Of a stretch of DNA of 64,000 nt, positions 1 through 10,719 are shown piece by piece. Made by a program: the position numbers and the translations under genes. The stretch is from Charina bottae (taxonomy: Eukaryota > Chordata > Lepidosauria > Squamata > Charinaidae), in NCBI GenBank assembly GCA_023362775.1, contig JALMGJ010000029.1, forward strand, positions 2,756,001 through 2,820,000, in the 5' to 3' direction. Each line of letters begins with the position of its first letter. The stretch's first letter is position 1. The notes beneath the pieces are model-generated. The model worked only from the letters and a program-made list of their open reading frames with translations. It made no database searches and was not told where the DNA came from.

Positions 1-194
1 TTAATGAATGTGATCCAGGTGTAAAATTATTCTGCTAGGCGAAATGAACAGATAGGTAGGAATGAGGCAAGAGAATTCAGAAGAATTGGCCAAGGACTGA
101 GGAATAAAAGCGAATGGTAAATGTTCTAAATAATTAAAATGGTCTAAGCACAAGTAAATTCATATGTACAATGACTAAGAAATTACTATAAATT

Positions 195-345
195 TAATAG
201 ATCAAAGGGCGATCAAGCCGCTTGCGGGGGCTTGAGTCACTTGAGTCTTTAATGTGCAATGGATCACTGGCTTTAAATAAAGATTCCTCCATATCCCTAA
301 GTGGCTTGTGTCAGGAACTCTGATTTAATAGTCAACGGATCAGGA
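195..345 (+). repeat. Dispersed repeat, possibly an LTR fragment
   Basis: It matches the complement of 45490-45690. Shared blocks include GATCAAGCCGC-like, TGCAATGGATCACTGGCTTT, AATAAAGATTCC and CAGGAACTCTGATTTAATAG. The AATAAAG and the ending AATAGTCAACR suggest the 3' part of an LTR, but no clear target duplication was found. Confidence 0.5.
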
Positions 346-1705
346 ACATCACACCTGAAAACAAAGCTGTTCTTCCATGTAGAAATCTAGGTTATCACAA
401 AGGAGTCAGCATATTCTATTTTTTATGTGGAGAGGGTTTTTTTCCTCTTAATACAGAACAGCAATTAAGCCCAACTTGTAATTCTAAGTATCACAGATCT
501 GGAAAAGCCTGCTTGATTTTGATGTATATATGCTATGAGCTTACAAACAAATGTATGATATTATAATGGCAGGACAAAATTTATGAGGTATTCTACAAGT
601 GACTGGAGATGTGGCAGAGATTCAGTAACCTAACATTTAGGCCCTATATTTCCACTAACACAAGCTAAAGGCAATTAAGATTATAAGTCATTGATGCATT
701 TCTTAAAATAGATAGAGATAGATATGGAATCAAAACAACGTGTACTGTATATATTTACCACTAGATGGCAGCCAAGCCACAAAATAGTGGAAAGCAACAT
801 ATTACACATACAAAAATAATGGTCATCTCTCACAATAAGATATTTATTTTCTTCCTGTTTAAAACTTAAAAGAAAACAAATGTGTTTTCTAATTTAAGTA
901 TCACCACTAAAATGATTACTATCATTATTTTAATGATTGGTGTATTTTCTCAAGGATTTACAATTTTTACTTACCGAGAAGGATGGATTTAATTTTGGTT
1001 TAAATTAATTTGAAAGTAATTATGCTATGATTTTAAATAATGACTTGAATAAATTAAAGAATCTACCAGGTATGGTAGGCTCAGAAATATTTCCTGGTTC
1101 CAACTGCAAATGTGAAATGATTTCTTAGGCTTTGCTTAATGCTGAATAAAAATTGATTTCAAACTCATGTGGCACTGAAGCTGAGTAAAACATTAGCACA
1201 CAAAATCAACTTTAGCAGCCAATACTGAAGTGGTACTTCATGGCAGAGTCCACAAAATAATTATGTAATCACAATCCCTAATTCTCAGCTTCAGAAGATA
1301 AAAACCTTCCTTGACATCTACCGAAATACAGACATGGTGTGGCATGTGTATAGCCGTATGACCCAGATTGTTCAGACTTGCTCTTCTAAAGTTGCAGGCA
1401 GGGCTCCAATCATTGGACTCCCCCAGGCTAGCTTTTTATGATATTTGAAAGTGGACCTATGTAAGAGAAAACCTTTGGCTTCCATACGAGCACTAAGCTT
1501 CTCTCTTCAAGTCATGAAAGCAGCTATGTCTTTCCTAGGTTTCCACAGCAGATTCAGAAACTGATTGTCATGGCTTCAGTTTCTGAAACAGCATTTTATC
1601 TATGTTCTAGATTCTTATCTTATTGCCACCCAGAGTCAGCTTTGAGTGGGGACACCTTTGTAAAATAAAAGTTACAAATTATATCTGTATTATATACTAT
1701 TGCAT
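346..1705. other. AT-rich sequence with nothing recognised
   Basis: No coding signal or clear repeat was found, apart from the CTCF-like motif. Confidence 0.5.
755..773 (+). promoter_or_regulatory. CTCF-like motif
   Basis: TTACCACTAGATGGCAGCC fits the vertebrate CTCF core consensus (CCASYAGRKGGCRS) at all core positions, with one mismatch in the flanking 5' positions. This is a motif match only. Confidence 0.4.
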
Positions 1706-1835
1706 ATTTATTTATTTATTTATTTAATTTTTATCCTGCCTTTATTATTTTTATAAATAACTCAAGGCGGCAAACATACCCAATACTCCTTCCTCCTATT
1801 TTCCCCACAACGACGATCTGTGGTTCATTCTTCAC
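1706..1835 (-). mobile_element. MIR/CORE-like SINE 3' portion
   Basis: It matches the tail half of 10368-10716: TTATTTTTATAAATAACTCA, then CAAACATACCCAATACTCC and CTATTTTCCCCACAACG. The tRNA head is missing. Confidence 0.72.
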
Positions 1836-1839
1836 TGTT

Positions 1840-3119
1840 CCATAGTTTTGGGCTTCTACTGTACTTATTCTACTTCATTGGTCCATAGGCTATGCCAGCG
1901 CTCTGCTGCCCCTACTGCCCCACGTGACTTGTGTGGCCTCTGCTTAACTGGATGTAGGTGGAGGGTTGATGTCTTAAAGAAAAACCTTCTAGTTCTAAGG
2001 CTTTACAGTTCTTCTCTGCAGTCCCGTACGAATTGGCAAAGTAAGTCTGACTGGTAAAGTTCATCCTGTTTTTCTTTGCTTTTAAAACTTTAAAGAGCCT
2101 AAATGCTATCCCTCTTTACGGCTAACAAACCACCAACTTTATTTTAACTTTTCTGAAGGGTGTTGCATATTCTTCGGGTGCGGGGGACCTAGACACAACA
2201 AACCAAGTATCTTCAAAAACTTTTCAATAACCGCAAAAAGTCTATTTGATCAAATACAACTAATAGCCCATTTCAACTGTGGAAGTAACTTGGCAAATGT
2301 ACTGGAAAATTTGCATATTTGTACACCTATGGTTTAAATGATCCACTGAGAAGTTTAAAGTGCAGATCAGCTCTTTAGAAAATATGTAATTGTATTTCAA
2401 ACTCATTTTTACTGGCAGTTTTCTTCTTGCAAGGCATACAGTCAGCATTTTTTTCAGTGGTACAATTTTCAAAGGTCTATAATTAATACTGTTATATTTA
2501 CTTGGCAGTAAATCTACTTTCAGTGAGGATGTTCATGCTCAGACAGAATTGTCCAATTAAGCATTTTCTAGAATATTGAAATATTAATCTACACATAGGA
2601 CTGCATCTTCCTTCTATGATGACATTTTGATGCAATGATAACCACCTCTGATTAGATTTATTTAACAATGTTTGCAAAAAGAAATATCTTTTCCCACATT
2701 TTGGACATATACTAGTGAAGGCCAACAGTCATTTCAGTAACAAACAAGTTCATTCACTGAAATGTCAAGCATTTGCAGATAAACAAATTCACCTGTGTTG
2801 GTCTACAATCACCCATGACATTTGAAAGTCATCAAATTGTGGACATTTGCTGTAGCTTGCATAGGAAATGTTCTATGCATATGTGCTTTTTGAAGTTTCC
2901 ACCAATGTACAGTCATTGTTGGCAGAAGAAAAGTGATGCAGGACTCATGAAATGAACTCTAAAGCAAAATTTTGAACTGCAATTCAGTGGATCATTTTAA
3001 TTTTCCCAAGGAAATTAAATTGGAGGGGCAAATTTGTCAAAATATGATAATTTGACTGTGGTAATTTCTGCCTCTACTGGGAACTCTGGATTGATTTATT
3101 CTATGATCAATTTCTTTTT
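1840..3119. other. Non-coding, nothing recognised
   Basis: Short ORFs are present, but none has recognisable motifs. The lower edge of the RTE remnant may extend into it. Confidence 0.45.
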
Positions 3120-4805
3120 CTTGGCTATCCATGGTACTGTCTTCCCCAATGCCAATCTTCAATAGGATCAATATGCTTTCTATCCTCCTTCAAAGTCCAA
3201 CTTCCGCTTCCATAGAATGTCACAGGGAGAAACACTGCCTGCATGATTCTAATATTTGTAGATATATCATAGCATTTAAATATCTTTCCCAAGGCCTTCA
3301 CTGCTATTCCTCCTAGTACTAGTCTGTGGCATCTCTTTTTCCAGACAGGGTTCCAAGCATTATTTTGCTAGCATGGGAAACTGTACTGTATGTTAAGTCT
3401 CTTTTCTTTGATATTGTTTTATATCAAAGCTGTTGGCCACTGCGTCATTTTCCAGATTTTCCTGGGTTGGTTAGAACCTTCTTCTGTTGCTTGCCATATT
3501 TCTATAGATTTTCTCTCAATTCCTTTAGTCTTCTGACTTGGTAATGACCAAAGTGCTGATCTAACTTCATCTTCTAATACTAGAGGCTCTTGTAAACATT
3601 ATAAGATATCTTGGATGTCGGCATCTCTACTGGTTCTTCCATTTTTGTTTCATTTTCTTGGAATCAGTTACTATCTGTCCATTGGAGTTCTTTAGCATAA
3701 CAATTTGAGGTTGGAACCTCATACTAAGTTTGGAGATCTTTTGGAAGACTTTCCTTGTTTTTCCATGCCAGCTTCCATCTTCAATGCATTTACAGATATC
3801 ATTGTAATACCCCTTCTAAAAGCTGTCTGAAATTCTTTATTAAGTTTCTTCTTGAGATCTTTGTCTCAATTAGCTTTGTCTATTCTTATTTTCTTGGCAA
3901 TTTCCATCCTTTGCTCTGACATCCATTTAGTTTTCTTCCATTTCTTGGTCATTAGCAGTCTCATTTCACATTCATCCTTTAATAATGTCCTGGGTTTCAT
4001 GCCAAAGTCTTTGGTTCTCTCTCAATGAGATCTAGGACTTCAAGTGATTCCTGATGTTCTTCTTGAAAACAGTGGCCATGTGGTCATATTGTGGAAACTG
4101 GTTTGCTTTTTTCTCCTGCTTCAGCTTAACTTGGAACTTGCACATGAGCAATTCATGATCTGTAGTTAGCTGCTGATGACATATTTTATGCTGTAACTGA
4201 CCTCTTCCAATTCCTTGTGCCATAATACAGTCAATTTAATTTCTGTGTATTCTTCTAGAGATGTCTGTGTATATAGGTGTCACTTTGGCTGTTGGAAGAG
4301 TGTTAGCAATGAAGAAATCATTGGATTGGCAGAAACTGATAAGTTGTTCCTCTGCTTCATTTGTTTCCTAGGGCATACAGTCCAGCATGTTTTCCTCCTT
4401 ACTATTTCCAACTTTGGCATTCAGTTTCCAACCACAAGCAGCATATCTTGCTTGCATGTTCTGGCAATTTCACATTGAACTTGACCATAAATCTTGTCAA
4501 CCTTCTCTTCTTAGGCATCAGTGGTTGGAGCCTAAACTTGGATAATCTTCGATTATTATTATGTGTTGTATAATATATATTATATAATGATATTGTATTA
4601 TTACGTACAGTATATAATAAAAACATATTATGTTTTTAACAATTTGTAAACCACCCAGAGTTTCTGGGAGTTGAGCAGCATATAAATTTAATAAATAAAG
4701 ATTAAAGAGTTGTCCATGAAGTCTAATTGATATTATTTGGTCATTGACTGCATTGTATCCAAGTACTGACTTTGCTATACCCTTCCAGTACGGCAACATC
4801 AGCAA
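3120..4805 (-). mobile_element. Old RTE-type LINE remnant
   Basis: A decayed minus-strand RTE relative with many stops. Two stretches can be placed against the BovB protein in this window: DHELLMCKFQVKLK (about 4100-4170) against its DHELLIAKF, and AKSVLGYNAVNDQIISIRLHG (about 4710-4780), split here by limits on length, against its AKAVLGYNPKND. These sit in the same order and spacing as in the endonuclease domain. The lower part (3120-4000) would be reverse-transcriptase sequence but is too eroded to read with certainty. An L2-like tail interrupts it at 4547-4705. A related fragment is at 44125-44395. The left boundary is approximate. Confidence 0.65.
4547..4705 (+). mobile_element. L2-like LINE 3' end nested in the RTE remnant
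   Basis: The tail contains GTAAACCACCCAGAGT followed by TTTAATAAATAAAG. This is the 3' terminal motif shared by the L2-like LINEs in this window. It separates two blocks that are contiguous in RTE proteins, so it arrived later. It is preceded by an AT-rich run. Confidence 0.55.
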
Positions 4806-6817
4806 CTAGATGACTTGAAAACTTTAAAATAGCCACGTCATAGACACATTAGGTCTCTGAAAGATCCTTGGCTCTTCCTCAGGAGCTTATTGAGTGCCAT
4901 CCGACTGGAGGGGGACACTATATCATCAATCAATTTATGTTCTCTCTCCATGGGAAAATAGAGAAGTGCTTTACCACTGCCTCCTCCCTCTCAGTAAGAA
5001 ATGATCCCTTTGCCGTTGTTGCTAGAGTGATATTCCACCTCCAGAATCTTCCTATATCAGTGCTGCTTCATATGGGTGCCTGCTCGTTTAGCTGGGCAAC
5101 TGGGATGTCCTTCACGCCTTCAGTGACCCTGCTGGGAGTATATATAGAGTCCCGTTTGGGGGAGATGGGGTGGTGATATAAATCAAATTATAAATAAATA
5201 AATATACTCCTGACATTCTTTGCTCATCCCTCCCAGGAACACACACACACACAGATTATGAGGAGGCAGCACTTGAGGGAGTAACTGGAAATAATGGGAA
5301 CTAAACTGAGGAAAGTATGTCCTACCACCAACGGTGGAGGGAATTTATTTACTTCTCAGCTACAGCAGTGGAAAAGTTCTGGAGTAGAAAGGGTGCAGAT
5401 AAGTGACATACTATTTATCAAAAGCCACACGCCTAAAGAAAACAATCTTTCTTTCAAGAACTTCTGTGGTCTCTGTCAGCTCGCCAGTGAACTCTATTAC
5501 AAAGTAAAAAGTTGCTTTATTGAAAGCAGACTGGAGAATTCATTTGTCTTAGATATTCGGGTCACAAAATTCTTTATGGAATATAACTAACCATTTAACA
5601 TTGTTATATAGCATTATCCGTGGCTGAAAGCTTATTCTGTTTCCTGATTGTCATACAGAATTTATTCATTCAAGAGTAGGATTGTTCCTTACTGCTTTGC
5701 CTTAGTATTGAATAATATGCCCAAAACTGAATTGTAAAGCTAATTCACAATAAATTTTTAAACAAGCAACAAAACAAATTCAAGGGGTATGGAAAAAGCG
5801 CAGTTTAAAAGTCTCCTCTGTTACTGAGGGAAATTTAAGCAAGTGCTTAAATTTCATCCATTGAAATCAGTACATTTTAGAAAAGCTTAATTTTGGTTGG
5901 AATTTGCCCAATATTTTAACCTAACGCACAAAACCACAAATGATCATACTGTATTTTATCCTGCTTTAATGCAGTCATTTCTGTAAAAGTTACTCTGAAT
6001 CCTAAGGATTCTTTAAAAATAATAAATACATGCAATATATTTTAAATTGCCCAAGTGTGCCATGAGGCTATAGGTTATAGTGCTGTTGAATACTTTGGAC
6101 TCAATTCCAAAGAGGTATTTTGGAGCATGTGAACATGGCACCTGTCTGAAGCTCTTTAAAACACCTACAACTTGGAACACATTGTGAAACCCCAGGAATA
6201 GCTTTAAAGAGCTGCAGCGAGACACTATGTTCGTGCTTCTGTGTGCTCTGAAGGTGCTAACGGGCTGCACCCCCTAACAAATTATATAGATGAAACCCAA
6301 TCTAAAAGGGATTGCCAGTACATAGGAAGAAGGCTCTAGGTTTTGCAGATTCAATACACATGTCCCAAAGCTTAGCTAATGGGGGCATCCATAAAGTGTG
6401 CACAGAGACCATCACTTTCTGTATTAGTTGAAGAAATAATTCTCCATCAGGCCCCAATCGGTGATTAAAGACTTGTATTACAAGATATCATACCCTTAGT
6501 GGGAGAGAGGTCTGCTGCAAATTCATACAGATAGCCCACAATCCATATGAAAACATGTAGATTAAAATTGTATCTTAAAATGTAACTAATGTATTGTTTA
6601 AAAAGGCAAATGAATCTGATCAAACTGGGTCACTGACTGAGGTCAGAGCTTCTGGGAGGAAAATAAAGTCCCATGTTTGAGCAGAAAGTAACCTTTGTGA
6701 TTCACTCACAAAGTGAATCACTCAGTGATTCTTTACTACATGACTGATGATCAGCTTAATAAAAAAAAGTCATGCCAGAATATGATTAATGAAAGAAGTC
6801 ATGCCAGAATCAAGATA
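4806..6817. other. Non-coding, mostly unrecognised
   Basis: Around 5150-5210 a GGGGGAGATGGGGTGG and AAATAAATAAAT tail suggests the 3' end of a short retroposon. The remainder shows no features I can name. Confidence 0.4.
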
Positions 6818-7672
6818 CAGGTAGTCCTCAACTTACGACGGCAATTGGGATGGGAATTTCTGTCGCTAAGCTATGGGGTCATAAAGCGTGACCACATAGC
6901 TTAGCGACAGCAATCCCTGCAGTCCTGGTTGCCGTCGTTAACTGAATCCCACAGTTGTTAGGCAAGGCAACCTCCTGATGGGTTCCCACAACCAAAGTCA
7001 GTGGGGAAGCTGGCAGAAAGTTGGAAATCCCAGGCCGGCGGGCAGGTAAGCGGCTGCTGCTGGGTGGGGGAGGGAGTGAGGGGGTGAGGGGGTGTGTGGG
7101 GGAGGGTGCATGAGGGTAGGGGTGTGTGTGAGGTGCTGCGCGGGTTGGGGAGGATCGGGGAGGATGCACGAGGGTGCATGAGGCGCTCCACATGGGTCAG
7201 GAAGGGTGTGCGAGGGTGTGAGGGGATGTGTGAGAGGCACTGTGCAGGTTGGGGAGGGTGCGTGGGGGTGCATGAGGGTGAGAGATGGTGCATGAGAGGC
7301 AAGGCACAGTGTGGGTTGGGGAGGGTGCGCGGGAGTATGTGAGTGGCCGGCATGAGTGCAGAGGGGCTGTGGGAGGGTACGCAGGTGGGGGAGACTTACC
7401 CCAGTGACTTGCAACCTTCCCTGCTGGCTTCCCCATCGACTTTCTGGGGAAGCCAGCGGGGAAGGTTGCAAATGGCAATCACATGATTGCGGGGCGCTTG
7501 GCAACCGATCATAAGTGCGAACAGGTTGCCAAGCACCCAGATTGAGATCATGTGACCACGAGGGTGCTATGACAGCTGGAACTCTGAGGCCCTGTCGTAA
7601 CCACCATTTGTTCAGTGCCATCGTAACTTGGAACAGTTGCTGACCAAATGGTCATAGGTCGAGAACTACCTG
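6818..7672. mobile_element. Non-autonomous Tigger-like (Tc1/mariner) transposon
   Basis: The ends are CAGGTAGTCCTCAACTTACG and, as complement of the right side, CAGGTAGTTCTCGACCTATG, flanked by TA on both sides (6816-6817 and 7673-7674). The inner parts repeat phrases such as GTCGCTAAGCTATG. A G-rich minisatellite occupies about 7030-7390. No transposase is present. Confidence 0.82.
7030..7390. repeat. G-rich minisatellite inside the Tigger-like element
   Basis: Irregular repeats of GAGGGTGTGTGAGGxG, TGCATGAGGGTG and GGTTGGGGAGGATGC-type blocks. They are strongly G/T on the plus strand, with many runs of GGG or GGGG. Confidence 0.8.
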
Positions 7673-7674
7673 TA

Positions 7675-8639
7675 TTCTATTCCAAACCAGCATTATTGTA
7701 TCAGAAATGAGCACGAACAGCTGGAAGGATTTGGGAAATGAGACCAGCAATGTATTCCGATAGACGATTTAGTGAAAGACTAGTATCTTAAGATAATGTT
7801 CCTAACAATAAAAGCGAGCAATGTCTCCCAAAAAGGGAGTACAATTATACTAAAATCCAGATTTAGACTAACTGAAAAATTGCTGGTCAGAGTCCAGGCA
7901 CATTGTTCTGTCAAATAATATAAGACAAGACGAGAAAAACAAACATACAAATCAAATAAAAAATAAATAAATAAAAAAGCTAGTTAACTCAGCTGTTCAT
8001 CAATTTACCAATCCACTTTCTCTCCAATGACGTATCCTACAATCTTCCCATCACTTCTCATTTCTATAGGTGGAGAGTGTGACTGGCCATCCACTCTTTT
8101 AACATCTGCACCAATGAGTTAACTCCCTTATAAATGCTGCTATTTTAATGATTTTTATATTCACAATCAGGCAGAAAATTTAGGTTTATTGGCCTGATTT
8201 TTCTCTATAGCCTATAACTGAACAATTGTTAAGTAAAGAAAAGTGCCTTGCTGGCATAAATGATGCATGTATGCACATGTAAGAGCTGGGGAAGGGAGTA
8301 GGAACCACAGCCCTTAGAAGCTTCCAGCATGATAAATGACCCAGTGGGGCAGGGGGAGGCAGAACAGGGAGACAAGGACACCCTTCAAGCCAGAAGATTT
8401 ACTGCAATTCTGCTCAGATATCAGTGATGTTTGCCTGCCCTGTCTCTGCAGTGTAATGCACCAAGATCAGAAGTGGTCTTGTGATGCATCCCTCCGGTGG
8501 CAAATTATGTTTATCCAAGCACCTACTGTACTTATCCAAGTAGGAATGCTGTGTGGATTGATGGATGGAAGTTTGATAAGTGAGATTAAATAAATCTGTT
8601 TCATATTCTATTATGAATTGACTTTCTGTGCTTACTTTC
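7675..8639. other. Non-coding, nothing recognised
   Basis: An AT-rich stretch between two DNA transposons. Confidence 0.45.
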
Positions 8640-8849
8640 CCCTATACCAAGGGTCGGAAATGGCGGCTCGCGAGCCAGATGCGGCTCTTTGGCCCCTTGA
8701 GTGTGGCTCTTCCGCAGCTGAACTCACCCCCGCCCCTTCCACGTGATAGGCCCCCGCCCGCAAACCCCGCCCCCTGGCTCTCGCACTGAGCGAGGCCCGG
8801 CGCAGCAGGGAGGCAGCGCCATCTCCAGCCGCAGCAGCCCCTGCGCGGA

Positions 8850-9930
8850 GAGAGGCAAGCAGGCAGGTAAGCGGGCAGGCCTCGTTTCCCGCCCATCATT
8901 ATCTTCGCTCAACGCGGGCGGGCGGGTGGAAGCGGCCGAGGGGGGCGGGCCCGGCGGCGGAGGCCAGGGCTGCCCGCTTACCTGCCTGCCTGCCTCTCTC
9001 CGCGAGGCCCCCGATCCGACTTGGACCCCGGGAAGGCAGCGGGGGGCCTCGCGGAGCGAGGCAAGCAGGCAGGTAAGCGGGCAGGCCTCGTTTCCCACCC
9101 TCCATCATCTTCTTTCTTCAACCCGGGCGGGCGGAAGCGGCCGAGGGGGGCGGGCCCGGCGGCGGAGGCCAGGGCTGCCCGCTTACCTGCCTGCCTGCTT
9201 CTCTCCGCGAGGCCCCCGATCCGGCTTGGACCCCGGGAAGGCAGCGGGGGCCTCGCGGAGGGAGGCAAGCAGGCAGGTAAGCGGGCAGGCCTCGTTTCCC
9301 ACCCTCCATCGTCTTCTTCCTTCAACCCGGGCGGGCGGAAGCGGCCGAGGGGGGCGGGCCCGGCGGCGGAGGCCAGGGCTGCCCGCTTACCTGCCTGCCT
9401 GCCTCTCTCCGCGAGGCCCCAGATCCGGCTTGGACCCCGGGAAGGCAGCGGAGGGCCTCGCGGAGGGAGGCAAGCAGGCAGGTAAGCGGGCAGGCCTCAT
9501 TTCCCACCCTCCATCGTCTTCTTCCTTCAACCCGGGCGGGCGGAAGCGGCCGAGGGGGGCGGGCCCGGCGGCGGAGGCCAGGGCTGCCCGCTTACCTGCC
9601 TGCCTGCCTCTCTCCGCGAGGCCCCAGATCCGGCTTGGACCCCGGGAAGGCAGCGGAGGGCCTCGCGGAGGGAGGCAAGCAGGCAGGTAAGCGGGCAGGC
9701 CTCGTTTCCCACCCTCCATTGTCTTCTTCCTTCAACGCGGGCAGGCGGAAGCGGCCGAGGGGGGCGGGCCCGGCGGCGGAGGCCAGGGCTGCCCGCTTAC
9801 CTGCCTGCCTGCTTCTCTCCGCGAGGCCCCCGATCCGGCTTGGACCCCGGGAAGGCAGCGGGGGCCTCGCGGAGGGAGGGAGGCAGGCAGGTAAGCGGGC
9901 AGGCCTCGTTTCCCACCCTCCATCATCTTC
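8850..9930. repeat. About six tandem units of 204-206 bp inside the hAT element
   Basis: The marker GCAAGCAGGCAGGTAAGCGG recurs at about 8855, 9061, 9265, 9470 and 9675, and a variant occurs near 9880. Spacings are 206, 204, 205 and 205 bp. Each unit also holds an inverted copy (CCGCTTACCTGCCTGCCTG), so every unit can form a hairpin. Confidence 0.92.
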
Positions 9931-9973
9931 TTTGTTCAACGCGGGCGGGCGAAGAGCGGCCGTGGGGGGGGGG

Positions 9974-10072
9974 GGTCGGGCGGCGACGACAAGCGGCGCG
10001 CTTCAGGCTTTCAGCGCTGGAAGGCGGGCCTCCTTCCAGCGCTGAAAGCCTGAAGCGCGTCGCTTGCCGTCG
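9974..10072. repeat. Long inverted repeat near the hAT right end
   Basis: GCTTCAGGCTTTCAGCGCTG on the left and CAGCGCTGAAAGCCTGAAGC on the right are complementary, with about 15 bp between. The arms extend through GCGACGACAAGCGGCGCGC-type flanks. Confidence 0.85.
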
Positions 10073-10367
10073 CCGCCCGCCCCCCCCCAGCCGCTCTTCG
10101 CCACAGATCCCGCCGGAGCTGATCTCCCTGGACCCCGGGCAGCTGGGCCGGGTGGACGCCGTCTCCCGCCCGCAAACCCCGCCCCCTTCCACGTGATTGG
10201 CCCCCGCCCGCAAACCCCGCCCCCTGGCTCTCTAGCATTTCAAAATGTGCACGAGCATGTCAAAATGGCTCCCGGCATAAAAAGTTTGCCGACCCCTGCC
10301 CTATACTAAAGTAGAATGAAAGAACAGGACACATTTCTAGGAGCAGCTATGAGGACACATATTCCTC

Positions 10368-10716
10368 CCTGTTTATTTATTTAATTTTTATCCTGCCTTT
10401 ATTATTTTTATAAATAACTCAAGGTGGCGAACATACTTAATACTCCTTCCTCCTCCTATCTTCCCCACAACAACAACCCTGTGAGGTGAGTTGGGCTGAG
10501 AGACAGGGACTGGCCCAAGGTCACCCAGCCGGCTTTCATGCCTAAGGCGGGACTAGAACTCTCAGTCTCCTGGCTTGCCATTGGCTCCTTCCTAACGCTG
10601 AGAGAGCGTGACTGGCCCAAGGTCACCCAGCCGGCTTTCATGCCTAAGGCGGGACTAGAACTCTCAGTCTCCTGGTTTCTAGCCCAGCACCTTAACCCCT
10701 AGACCAGACTGGCTCT
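10368..10716 (-). mobile_element. MIR/CORE-like SINE with L2-type tail and internal duplication
   Basis: On the plus strand it begins with TTTATTTATTTAATTTTTATCC and GCCTTTATTATTTTTATAA (the L2-like tail). It passes CAAGGTCACCCAGCCGGC (core) and ends in the tRNA-derived head CCTTAACCCCTAGACCAGAC. The block at 10507-10572 is repeated at 10610-10675, 103 bp apart. Confidence 0.8.
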
Positions 10717-10719
10717 GTT

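Larger units (their letters stand above)
8648..10298. mobile_element. Non-autonomous hAT transposon, GC-rich, with internal tandem array
   Basis: 1,651 bp. The left end is CAAGGGTCGGAAATGGCGGC and the right end reads TAAAAAGTTTGCCGACCCCTG. The flanking 8-bp duplication is CCCTATAC (8640-8647 and 10299-10306), the hAT hallmark. The inner sequence is very GC-rich, unlike the AT-rich surroundings. It holds about six tandem 205-bp units and a long palindrome near 10025. I see no transposase. Long open frames across it are artefacts of base composition. Confidence 0.9.

Noticed and set aside
6998..7621. A 207-codon minus ORF rich in proline, histidine and threonine
   Set aside because: It is the complement of the G-rich minisatellite inside a transposon, without domains.
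8743..9690. A 315-codon ORF and several others in the GC-rich region
   Set aside because: They follow the 205-bp tandem array in all frames and both strands, with repetitive arginine/glycine/proline content. They reflect GC-rich composition and not selection.
8650..10290. CpG island with promoter
   Set aside because: High GC is explained by a transposon with 8-bp duplications. No adjacent first exon is visible.
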